Shown: piece after piece, positions 16,148-23,693 of the stretch | How the letters are laid out: every line of letters starts with the position of its first letter | Numbering within the stretch: position 1 is the stretch's first letter | Assembly: GCA_045642565.1 (NCBI GenBank) | Contig: JAZUJE010000018.1 | Span: forward strand, 1 to 47,880 | Source: UBA1764 sp045642565 | Lineage (GTDB): Bacteria; Bacillota; Clostridia; Peptostreptococcales; Anaerovoracaceae | Length of the DNA stretch: 47,880 nucleotides | Direction of reading: 5' to 3' | Program-made: the position numbers and the translations under genes | Notes under the pieces: generated by a model | Seen by the model: only the letters and a program-made list of their open reading frames with translations | The model's database searches: none | What the model was told of the DNA's origin: nothing

Positions 16148-18005
16148 TATAACAATAGAAGAAGCCAAAAGTATTTTTGCCAAGGCAACTAAAGATTGTT
16201 TGCCGTCATCTGAAACAGTAAACACCACTGAGAGTTTTGGCAGATATACAGCAGAAGCAGTTTATGCAAATATTTCAGCTCCCCATTATCTTGCGTCTGC
16301 AATGGATGGAATTGCTATTGCTGCACAAAAAAGTTTTGGTGCAAGTGATATAAATCCTGTTGTTCTTAAAAAAGATGATTATGTAGTAGTTGATACCGGA
16401 GATCCTATTCCGGAAAATTGCGATGCCGTTATTATGGTTGAAGAACTTACGCATCTTGATAATGGTGATATTAAAATTTTCACATCTGTGGCTCCTTGGC
16501 ATAACATAAGACAAATAGGGGAAGATATTTGCGCCGGAGAAATGATTGCTCCAAGTTATACGAAAATTGAAGGGGCAACTATAGGGGCAATGCTTGCTGC
16601 GGGCGTGCTGAAAGTTCAAGTACTTAAAAAACTTGTTGTGGGAATTATTCCTACGGGTGATGAAATAGTTGCTCCTATATCAAATCCAAAACCGGGAGAT
16701 ATTATAGAATTCAACTCTTCTATTTTTTCTGCAATGTTGTCAGATTGGGGCGCAATACCAAAAGTATATCCGATAGTAAAAGATAAGAAAGATTTGATAG
16801 AGGCTTCTTTAGAAAAAGCCCTTGCGGAATGTGACATAGTTTTGATTAACGCAGGGTCTTCTGCGGGGCGCGATGATTATACATCAGAAGTAATTGCTAA
16901 GCTTGGAAAGCTTTTAGTGCATGGTATAGCAATAAAACCCGGCAAGCCAACAGTGCTTGGGATAGTAGGAAAAAAGCCTGTTATTGGAATTCCTGGTTAT
17001 CCTGTTTCCGGAATAATTGCATTAGAAGAATTTGTTAAGCCTCTTATTTGTTATGAGAGCGAGACTAATATTATCAAAGCAATATTATCAAAGCCTTTGG
17101 TATCAGGTTTAAAATATAAAGAATATATAAGAGTAAGGCTTGGTAAAGTTAATGGCAAGCTTGTCGCTACTCCTCTTAATCGCGGCGCAGGGGTTGTTTC
17201 TTCGTTTATGAAAGCAGACGGTATTCTTGAACTTCCTTTAGACTCCGAGGGTTGTGAGGCCGGAGAAGAAGTTAACATTCGTTTGCTTAAACCTCTTGAT
17301 AAAATTTCAAATTCTCTGCTTGCGATTGGCTCTCACGATCCATTGCTTGATGAATTAGCTGATATGCTTCACAAGAAAAATAAAAAATACAATCTTGTTT
17401 CATCGCATGTTGGCTCAATGGGAGCTCTTATGGCTCTTAAGCGCAAAGAATCGCATTTTGGCGGGACTCATATGCTTGATGAAAACGATGGAAGCTATAA
17501 CATTAGCTATATAAAGAAACAATTTCCGGATGGCGGAGTTAAGCTAATAGAATGTGTATATAGAATCCAAGGGCTTATGGTTGCTAAAGGAAACCCATTA
17601 GGAATTAAAAGCGTTGAAGATATCATCAAGCTTCGCTATGTAAACAGACAAAAGGGTTCGGGCACAAGAATTTTAATTGACTATTTAATAAAACAAAAAG
17701 GAATCGCGCCATCAGATATTAACGGATATGATAGAGAAGAAACCACGCATACTGCCGTAGCTGCACAAATCGCAGCAAAAACAGCAGACGCCGGAATGGG
17801 GATTTATTCCGCAGCAAAAATCTATGGATTAGATTTTATTCCTGTATGTCTTGAGCAATACGATTTGATTGTTAGTGATGATGCGTATGAAAGTGAAATG
17901 TTTAAGGAACTTTTAGGCATTTTAAAATCTGACGAATTTAGAAAGCGTTTAGAAACACTTGGCGGATATGAACTTCATAATCCGGGAACAGAAAGAAATA
18001 TATAA
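16125..18005 (+). CDS. moeA: MoeA (second copy) fused to a periplasmic-binding-protein-like domain
   Basis: A 626-residue fusion. Residues 1 to about 395 are a complete MoeA: SAMDGIAIAAQKS, DTGDPIPENCDAVIMVEE, GIIPTGDEIVAP, LINAGSSAGRDDYTS and HGIAIKPGKPTVLG. From about 405 a binding-protein-like (PBP_like) domain begins, SHDPLLDELADML, with YVNRQKGSGTRILID and DAGMGIYSAA as typical ligand-loop segments. It has no signal peptide or HTH, so it acts in the cytoplasm, perhaps sensing the metal or pterin. The ATG overlaps moeA1 by 23 bases and has GGAGG 8 bases upstream. This fusion is known in the MoeA family. Last gene of the operon. Confidence 0.92.
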   Translation: MSFQYLNNITIEEAKSIFAKATKDCLPSSETVNTTESFGRYTAEAVYANISAPHYLASAMDGIAIAAQKSFGASDINPVVLKKDDYVVVDTGDPIPENCDAVIMVEELTHLDNGDIKIFTSVAPWHNIRQIGEDICAGEMIAPSYTKIEGATIGAMLAAGVLKVQVLKKLVVGIIPTGDEIVAPISNPKPGDIIEFNSSIFSAMLSDWGAIPKVYPIVKDKKDLIEASLEKALAECDIVLINAGSSAGRDDYTSEVIAKLGKLLVHGIAIKPGKPTVLGIVGKKPVIGIPGYPVSGIIALEEFVKPLICYESETNIIKAILSKPLVSGLKYKEYIRVRLGKVNGKLVATPLNRGAGVVSSFMKADGILELPLDSEGCEAGEEVNIRLLKPLDKISNSLLAIGSHDPLLDELADMLHKKNKKYNLVSSHVGSMGALMALKRKESHFGGTHMLDENDGSYNISYIKKQFPDGGVKLIECVYRIQGLMVAKGNPLGIKSVEDIIKLRYVNRQKGSGTRILIDYLIKQKGIAPSDINGYDREETTHTAVAAQIAAKTADAGMGIYSAAKIYGLDFIPVCLEQYDLIVSDDAYESEMFKELLGILKSDEFRKRLETLGGYELHNPGTERNI

Positions 18006-18010
18006 ATAAA

Positions 18011-18037
18011 AAACCAGGCCGAAGCCTGGTTTTTTTA
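18011..18037. terminator. Terminator of the moa-tup-moeA operon, also facing the dehydrogenase gene
   Basis: AACCAGGC (18012-18019) and GCCTGGTT (18024-18031) with a CGAA loop, then seven or more Ts. A-rich sequence on the left lets it serve the convergent minus-strand operon too. Confidence 0.85.
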
Positions 18038-18044
18038 TGAACAA

Positions 18045-19520
18045 TTATTTTGCTGTTTTAAGTGTATGAATTAATCTTCTAAAGTCATCATCATTCCATA
18101 CTACAGGAACTGGATAAAGAGGATTAGCTTCAGCTTTTGCCCATGCAATGATTTGATTGATGTCTTCATCTTTAATTACATCGAAGCCTGCAGGAATTTC
18201 CATCATCTTCTTCATTTCATCAATCCAGTCGATAAACTTGAGAGCTTTTTCTTGATTGTTTGCACCTTCCATGCCGCAGACGTCTGCTAAATCAGCAAGC
18301 TTGTCATATACAGAAGGTCCGAATTGTCTCATTACATGAGGAAGAATTACAGACATTGCAAGACCATGAGCTACGCCATAAAGACCACCAAGAGTGTGAC
18401 CTACGGCATGAACATAACCTACGCATCCTCTTGTGAACGAACGGCCTGCATAAAATGCTGCAAGTTGCATGTTCTGTCTTGCCTTAAGATCGCTTCCGTT
18501 TTTATATGCTTCGTAAAGATTATCATAAATAAGTTTAACAGCTTTCTTTGACAATTCCTTTTCAAGCGGTGTGCAATATGTCCAGTTGGTATAACTTTCA
18601 ACTGCATGGCATAAAGCATCCATTCCGGTTGTTGCAGTTACAAAAGGAGGAAGAGCCATTGTAAGCTCTGGATCGAGTACTGCATATTTTGGAAGAATTG
18701 AAGGATCGTTGATAGATGCTTTGTGATGAGTCTTTGAATCTGTAATTACAGCAGCAACTGTTGTCTCCGAACCTGTACCGGATGTTGTTGGAACAGCCCA
18801 GAACGGACAAATCTTTTTATGAACTTTAAGAAGTCCTTGAAGCTGAGCGATACTCTTGTTTGGATGTGCATTCTTTGATGCAATACCCTTTGCGCAATCC
18901 ATAGGGGAACCACCACCAAATGCGATTAAACCTTCGCAGTGGTTTTCTTTGAATGCTTTGAAACCAGCTTCTACATTGTCTGATGTTGGGTTTGGCTGAA
19001 GATCACTGAATACAACATATTCAAGGCCAGCTTCTTTGCAAGCATCCATAAGTCCGTTAGGAACACCAAGTCCTAAAAGCCCTTTATCAGTAACAAGAAG
19101 AACCTTCTTAACGCCTTTAGCTAAAATCTGTTTTGGTAATTCTTTGATGCAACCAGGACCTTCGATATACTCTGGCATTCTATATCCCATGAAATAGTTG
19201 CCAACCTTCATAACAGCCTGAAAAACTCTGCAGTAAATCTTATACATACTATTTTTCTCCTTTGTTAAATGTGCTGGGATTGTCCCCGGCTGACACATTG
19301 TTATAACGTCTATTGGGCATACTTTCGCACATATTCCGCATCCGATGCAATTTGCATCTTCTTTAATATAAGCGTAAGTATGTATATCTCCATGATATGT
19401 TGGGCGACTTAACGCCAAACAATCCATAGGACAATTTTCAATGCAGACACTACAGCCTGCGCAGGTGGTAGCATCAATATATGGCTTGTCTTTTTGAACA
19501 ACTTTTTTCTCTTCGTCCAT
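18045..19520 (-). CDS. Ferredoxin-domain / iron-containing alcohol dehydrogenase fusion
   Basis: A 491-residue protein. Residues 20-68 form a two-[4Fe-4S] ferredoxin domain (C20, C23, C26, C30 and C58, C61, C64, C68). From about residue 92 a full iron-containing (group III) alcohol dehydrogenase follows, with the NAD site GGGSPMDCAKG, VPTTSGTGSETT, and metal ligands in MDALCHAVESY and HAVGHTLGGLYGVAHG. The dehydrogenase alone would be of usual length (about 400), so the ferredoxin is an added module. Met92 (ATG ending at 19247) has GGAG 9 bases upstream, so a ferredoxin-free form could also be made. It lies 3 bases after a MoaD-like gene and AOR-2, suggesting a shared path between acid, aldehyde and alcohol. 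Confidence 0.92.
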   Translation of the reverse strand: MDEEKKVVQKDKPYIDATTCAGCSVCIENCPMDCLALSRPTYHGDIHTYAYIKEDANCIGCGICAKVCPIDVITMCQPGTIPAHLTKEKNSMYKIYCRVFQAVMKVGNYFMGYRMPEYIEGPGCIKELPKQILAKGVKKVLLVTDKGLLGLGVPNGLMDACKEAGLEYVVFSDLQPNPTSDNVEAGFKAFKENHCEGLIAFGGGSPMDCAKGIASKNAHPNKSIAQLQGLLKVHKKICPFWAVPTTSGTGSETTVAAVITDSKTHHKASINDPSILPKYAVLDPELTMALPPFVTATTGMDALCHAVESYTNWTYCTPLEKELSKKAVKLIYDNLYEAYKNGSDLKARQNMQLAAFYAGRSFTRGCVGYVHAVGHTLGGLYGVAHGLAMSVILPHVMRQFGPSVYDKLADLADVCGMEGANNQEKALKFIDWIDEMKKMMEIPAGFDVIKDEDINQIIAWAKAEANPLYPVPVVWNDDDFRRLIHTLKTAK

Positions 19521-19523
19521 AGC

Positions 19524-19781
19524 TTAACCTCCACATACAGGGCTCATTAATTGAACCTCATCACCATCTTTAAGTTTGCAAGTTTTTTTAGTTTGGCCGC
19601 CGTTTACAATTATTATGCAACCATCAATATCTTTTGAACTAATCTTTGTATTTGGATTTACTTCTTTTGCTTTTTGTAAAAGTATCGGATATAAATCTTT
19701 TACAGTTTCTACGGCTTCTGTCTCAAAAGATTTAATTCCTGTGTCTAATCTAAAGAGTCCAAAAAGTTTTACATTAATCAT
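19524..19781 (-). CDS. MoaD/ThiS-family sulfur carrier paired with AOR-2
   Basis: An 85-residue ubiquitin-like protein ending PVCGG, with the C-terminal Gly-Gly expected of a MoaD/ThiS carrier. It starts MINVKLFGLFRLDTG and contains the acidic loop LKDGDEVQLMSPV typical of MoaD. It sits between AOR-2 (12 bases upstream, with GGAGG) and the dehydrogenase (3 bases downstream), so it is cotranscribed. It is clearly diverged from the carrier next to AOR-1 (LVAGG end), as if each AOR had its own donor. Confidence 0.88.
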   Translation of the reverse strand: MINVKLFGLFRLDTGIKSFETEAVETVKDLYPILLQKAKEVNPNTKISSKDIDGCIIIVNGGQTKKTCKLKDGDEVQLMSPVCGG

Positions 19782-19793
19782 ATTTTAGCCTCC

Positions 19794-21722
19794 TTATTTA
19801 ACATTAATCTTTAATTTACGAAGTGTAGCTTCTGTTGGTATTCCGTTTTGATCCCAGCCTCTTGCTTTGTAATAAGTTTTCTTCATTGTTTCAAGAGGAA
19901 CTTTTGTCTTAGGATTTGCTTTATCCTGAGGCTCGTCAGTTAATCTCTTTGGCAAAGTATCAATTTTACTTGATGCTCCGAATTTTGTATTTACATAACG
20001 CTCGAGGGTATAAGATCTTTCTCCGGTTCTGATATATTTACCAAATGTCATTGGCATTCCTAAAGCATACTTAAACATTTTTGTATGATGGAATACCGGC
20101 AGATGTATTGCGAGTGCCGGAGATGTTCTGTTAATAAGTCTAAGAACTCCTCCGATATAAGGAATTGCCTTGTTACAAATAGTTGTAATTACTCCGTTTG
20201 GTCTTGTAATTAAGAAACCAGGGAAGAATGCATATGATGTGAACAGACATTGTCCTGAAGCAGAGATTGTTTCCATTAAATCTTGGAATAGCATAGTGAA
20301 GTCTGCTTTAGCGTGTGGTGTTAACGGGTTAGTATAAAGACCTAAGCCTTCAACAATTACCATGTATCCGCCATTTAGGTGGCAACCACCTCTGTTTGCA
20401 ACTGCATAGCCGAGTCCTTGACCAACAGCTCTTCTTGGTTCATATGCGGCAAGTTCCATTCCTTTTGAATGAATGGCAAATTCGGTTCCGCCATATTTTT
20501 CTGATAAACGTTTTGAACCATCAGCAAGCTCATTGCCGATGCCTCTTCTATGTGCAATATCATCCCAAACTTGAGAGATGTTATCGGTTTTGCCAAATTC
20601 AAGGCCGTTATTCCAAAGACCTTTTTCATTTGCTTCCATTGCCCATGCTAAGGTTGAAGATGCTGAAATTGCGTCCATCCCAAGTTCATCAATTTCATAG
20701 TTCCAGTCAAGAATCTTTTGCATATCATTGTTTAAGATTCCACCGCCAAGTAATCCGAGTGTTTCGAGCTCAGGTCCCTTAACTTCTTTTCCTTTTACAT
20801 CAACTGTTCGTGCACATTTAATAGGGCAAGTTAAACAACCTTTGTTTACAATATTAAAATCTTCGGCAAGTGTTTCACCGCAGACATCATTGAATTTTTC
20901 ATACTTACCATAGCTGTAGTTTTTGGTGGAAAGCATTCCTCTCATTTGCATAGATGAAACAAGTCCTGCTGTTCCAAGTCTTGGAAGCTGATTTCCTGTG
21001 AGAGGATGATTCTTCAAATACTTGAACCATTTTTTACACCATGCGCTTGTCTTTTCCTGATCTGCAACGCTAACCTGTTTTGTTCCACGAACAGTTATTG
21101 CTTTTAAGTTTTTCCATCCAAAAACGGCTCCGGTGCCACCACGGCCGGAAACTCTTTCATCAGAAATAACAGATGAATATAAAACGAGGTTTTCTCCGGC
21201 AGGTCCTATTACAACATTAGCAAATTTCATAGGCTTGCCATTAGGAAGCTTGTGCTTTTCTTTTAAAGCCTCTTGAGTTTCACCGGTTTTCATGCCCCAT
21301 AAATCATCGGCATTATGCATGGTAAATTCCCCGTTATTGATTTCAAGCCAAGAATGTTCGCTGCATTTACCTTTTAAGATAAGGGCATCAAGTCCTGCTT
21401 TTTTAAGATAGTAGCCGAAACGGCCACCACAGTTAGAAGATGTAGTGATTCCTGTTTGTGGGGACAATGTAGAAATGTTGAATCTGCTTGAGCTAGGCGC
21501 CCCAGTACCTGTTAATGGACCTGTAGAGATGATGATTAAATTCTCTTCAGAGAACGGTTTTTCCTGACCTGTAAAATTATCAGCCATAATTTTACTTGCC
21601 ATTGTTTTACCGCCAATAAAAAGCTCTCGGTCCTCATCTGTCCACGGATATTCCGTGAGTTCTTGGGTGCTAAGGTTATACATTACAACCTTACCCATGT
21701 AACCTGAATACTTGCTTGCCAT
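19794..21722 (-). CDS. aor: Aldehyde:ferredoxin oxidoreductase, tungsten-type (AOR-2)
   Basis: A 642-residue AOR. Cluster ligands C296, C299, C303 (CLTCPIKC) and distal C492 fit the family. RGGTGAVFGWKNLKAI (194-209) is the pterin-binding stretch, and YEPRRAVGQGLGYAVANRGG the second. It differs widely from AOR-1 outside these motifs, so it may act on other aldehydes. The start is preceded by GGAG at 9 bases. A structured leader (21745-21845) precedes it, and it heads the operon AOR-2, MoaD-like, ferredoxin-dehydrogenase. In W-anaerobes AOR with reduced ferredoxin can also reduce acids; the linked dehydrogenase makes that direction plausible. Confidence 0.94.
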   Translation of the reverse strand: MASKYSGYMGKVVMYNLSTQELTEYPWTDEDRELFIGGKTMASKIMADNFTGQEKPFSEENLIIISTGPLTGTGAPSSSRFNISTLSPQTGITTSSNCGGRFGYYLKKAGLDALILKGKCSEHSWLEINNGEFTMHNADDLWGMKTGETQEALKEKHKLPNGKPMKFANVVIGPAGENLVLYSSVISDERVSGRGGTGAVFGWKNLKAITVRGTKQVSVADQEKTSAWCKKWFKYLKNHPLTGNQLPRLGTAGLVSSMQMRGMLSTKNYSYGKYEKFNDVCGETLAEDFNIVNKGCLTCPIKCARTVDVKGKEVKGPELETLGLLGGGILNNDMQKILDWNYEIDELGMDAISASSTLAWAMEANEKGLWNNGLEFGKTDNISQVWDDIAHRRGIGNELADGSKRLSEKYGGTEFAIHSKGMELAAYEPRRAVGQGLGYAVANRGGCHLNGGYMVIVEGLGLYTNPLTPHAKADFTMLFQDLMETISASGQCLFTSYAFFPGFLITRPNGVITTICNKAIPYIGGVLRLINRTSPALAIHLPVFHHTKMFKYALGMPMTFGKYIRTGERSYTLERYVNTKFGASSKIDTLPKRLTDEPQDKANPKTKVPLETMKKTYYKARGWDQNGIPTEATLRKLKINVK

Positions 21723-21744
21723 GGTTTTTCTCCAAAATAAAACA

Positions 21745-21845
21745 ACGGGCTCCTTCGCAAAACGGCAAGTAAGGGTATTACGCCCCTACTCATTGGCTTT
21801 TAGGACACTACCTGAAGATTGGCGTCAACCCTAAGAGCTCGGAGC
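21745..21845 (-). ncRNA. Candidate Moco/Tuco-class riboswitch leader of AOR-2
   Basis: Minus-strand leader starting CTGCTCCGAGC. The closing stem GCTCC (21845-21841) pairs with GGAGC (21753-21749). A hairpin TTAGG...CCTAA spans 21834-21800, with an inner GAC/GTC and GG/CC. Then AGTAGGGG...CCCTTACT forms a second hairpin, followed by TTGCCGTTTTGCGAAGG. These blocks recur in the AOR-1 and tupA leaders. The ribosome site (GGAG, about 20 bases further on) is complementary to the same CTCC, so it is a possible alternative partner. Of the three, this looks the most typical Moco-class leader. Confidence 0.7.
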
Positions 21846-21883
21846 AGATAACTATTTGTAAAAGTATACACTCATACATCATT

Positions 21884-21889
21884 ATTATA
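21884..21889 (-). promoter_or_regulatory. -10 element of the AOR-2 operon
   Basis: The minus strand reads TATAAT about 38 bases before the first stem of the AOR-2 leader, so the whole structured RNA would be transcribed. Confidence 0.45.
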
Positions 21890-21918
21890 GCATATAATAG
21901 AAGAAAATATCTCATACT

Positions 21919-21946
21919 TTAACTAATTTTAGCAGTATGATAAAAT
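21919..21946 (+). promoter_or_regulatory. Probable promoter of nptA
   Basis: TTAACT (21919-21924), 16 bases, TAAAAT (21941-21946). The ATG at 21956 is 9 bases after the -10 and no ribosome site is present, implying a leaderless or near-leaderless mRNA. Confidence 0.4.
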
Positions 21947-21955
21947 AACTTAGTT

Positions 21956-23602
21956 ATGGAATTTGCATATAACATCTTTTTGCTTTTTGGCGGGATAGCA
22001 CTTTTCCTTTTTGGAATAAACTTCATGTCGCAAAGCCTGTATGAAGCATTGGGTGACAACTTAAGAGATATATTGGAAAAACTGACATCAAGTCCGGGCA
22101 AGGCTTTGATTCTCGGTATTGTTGTTACGGCATTGATGCAATCTTCCGGAGCAGTCATGGTTATGGTAACAGGTTTTGTTGCCGCGCAAATTATGACATT
22201 GTCTCGCGGAATCTTTGTAATGCTCGGGGCTGCTATTGGTACAACCATTACAGCTCAGATTATTGCATTTGATATTGCTTCATGGGCTCCGGCCATTTTG
22301 TTTGTCGGATTGGTTTTATATCAGTTTGTAAAGAACAGAAAGTGTAAAAAAATAGGCGCTGTTGTGCTCGGTTTTGGAATGCTGTTTATGGGCATCTACC
22401 TTATGGGTGAAGCTGTTGATAAGATGAGTCTTAATGTACTTATGCAGACTTTCTTACATAAGTTTAACAATCCTTTGCTCGAAGCACTATTTGGCTTCGT
22501 TTTAACTTTTGTTATTCAGTCTTCATCTGCTTCTGTAGGTATTTTGCAAGTATTAATGACAGGAAGCTCATCATCAGATTTCCAACTTGCATCTGTTGTT
22601 TATATGATAATTGGTATGAATATTGGTGCTGTAGCGCCGGTAGTTATAGCATCGCTATCAGGAAATCGTTCCGGAAAGCGCAGCGCACTGTCCGCTGTTA
22701 TGACAAAAATTTTAGGAGCAATAATTTTTACAATAATTATGCTCATTTTCCCGAAATCGGTAGGCCTCATTGCTAAAATAAGTGCTGATCCGGCAAGGCA
22801 GATTGCGAACTTCCATTTAATATTCAATATTGTCGGAACGGTTATTTTAATTCCGTTTGTTTCGTTTATTGCAAAATTAATTATGAAATTAGTGCCGGAT
22901 AAAGCCGAAGATTCCTTGTATTCTAAAAGCTTATTATATATAGGCAAGGGGCAAGATAAGGCATCATCTGTTATGATTGCACAAAGCAGGCAAGAGATTT
23001 TCAGATTTTCAGATTTAGTAAAAGATAATTATCATAATGCTATGCAGGCTTTCTTTACACAAGATGTAGATTTGGCTGAGTTAGTACAAGAGCGAGAAGA
23101 AACCATAGATTTTTTAAACAAAGAAATCTATCAATATTTACTTAATTTAAGCGGAAAGTTTCTTCCGGAAAATGATTATTCTATTATCGGTAGAATGTTT
23201 AATGTTTTAACAGATCTTGAGAGAATTGGAGATCATGCAGATAATATTGCAGAATATACAATTGCTGCGAAGAGAGAAAACGCAACAGTATCAAAAACTG
23301 CTTGGGAAGAGCTTAAACTGATGGGTAATAAGTCAGTTCGAATTGTCGATGATGCAATAGAGGTTTTTAAAAACCATAATTTGCAACTTTTTAAATCTGT
23401 ACAAGAGCAAGAAGATGTAATAGATGATTTAAAAGTACAACTTGAAAATAATCATATCGACAGAATGCATCACGCTACTTGTAATCCAAGAGGCGGAATA
23501 CTGTTTATAGATATCATAGTCGACTATGAACGAGTTGCCGACCATGCTCTTAATATAGCAGAAGTGTTGTTTGATGCGCAAACAACTGATAAAATTGAGT
23601 GA
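21956..23602 (+). CDS. Na/Pi-cotransporter II family protein with PhoU-like tail
   Basis: A 548-residue membrane protein. The N-terminal part holds two Na/Pi-cotransporter repeats, each with a QSS motif: ALMQSSGAVMVMV (near 60) and FVIQSSSASVGIL (near 185). About eight hydrophobic segments precede residue 320. The C-terminal 200 residues are a PhoU-like four-helix region, with LERIGDHADNIAEY and YERVADHALNIAEV as the repeated metal-binding motifs. It probably moves phosphate with sodium, or tunes phosphate signalling. tRNA-Arg starts 8 bases after its stop, with no terminator between. Confidence 0.9.
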   Translation: MEFAYNIFLLFGGIALFLFGINFMSQSLYEALGDNLRDILEKLTSSPGKALILGIVVTALMQSSGAVMVMVTGFVAAQIMTLSRGIFVMLGAAIGTTITAQIIAFDIASWAPAILFVGLVLYQFVKNRKCKKIGAVVLGFGMLFMGIYLMGEAVDKMSLNVLMQTFLHKFNNPLLEALFGFVLTFVIQSSSASVGILQVLMTGSSSSDFQLASVVYMIIGMNIGAVAPVVIASLSGNRSGKRSALSAVMTKILGAIIFTIIMLIFPKSVGLIAKISADPARQIANFHLIFNIVGTVILIPFVSFIAKLIMKLVPDKAEDSLYSKSLLYIGKGQDKASSVMIAQSRQEIFRFSDLVKDNYHNAMQAFFTQDVDLAELVQEREETIDFLNKEIYQYLLNLSGKFLPENDYSIIGRMFNVLTDLERIGDHADNIAEYTIAAKRENATVSKTAWEELKLMGNKSVRIVDDAIEVFKNHNLQLFKSVQEQEDVIDDLKVQLENNHIDRMHHATCNPRGGILFIDIIVDYERVADHALNIAEVLFDAQTTDKIE

Positions 23603-23610
23603 GGTAATAA

Positions 23611-23685
23611 ACTCCCGTAGTTAAATGGATATAACGGAGCTCTCCTAAAGCTTTGTTGGCGGTTCGATTCCGCCCGGGAGTACCA
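23611..23685 (+). tRNA. tRNA-Arg (anticodon CCU)
   Basis: A perfect 7-bp acceptor stem ACTCCCG/CGGGAGT, D-arm GTTAAATGGATATAAC, anticodon loop CTCCTAA in a GAGCT/AGCTT stem, T-arm GGCGG TTCGATT CCGCC, discriminator A and encoded CCA. The loop places CCT at 34-36, so it reads AGG. It is inserted between nptA (8 bases) and tadA (8 bases) without terminators, so it is likely excised from a longer transcript. Confidence 0.93.
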
Positions 23686-23693
23686 TTTAAATT

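Noticed and set aside
17325..18005. A LysR-type regulator fused to MoeA.
   Set aside because: There is no HTH; the domain is the binding-protein-like module often seen on MoeA.
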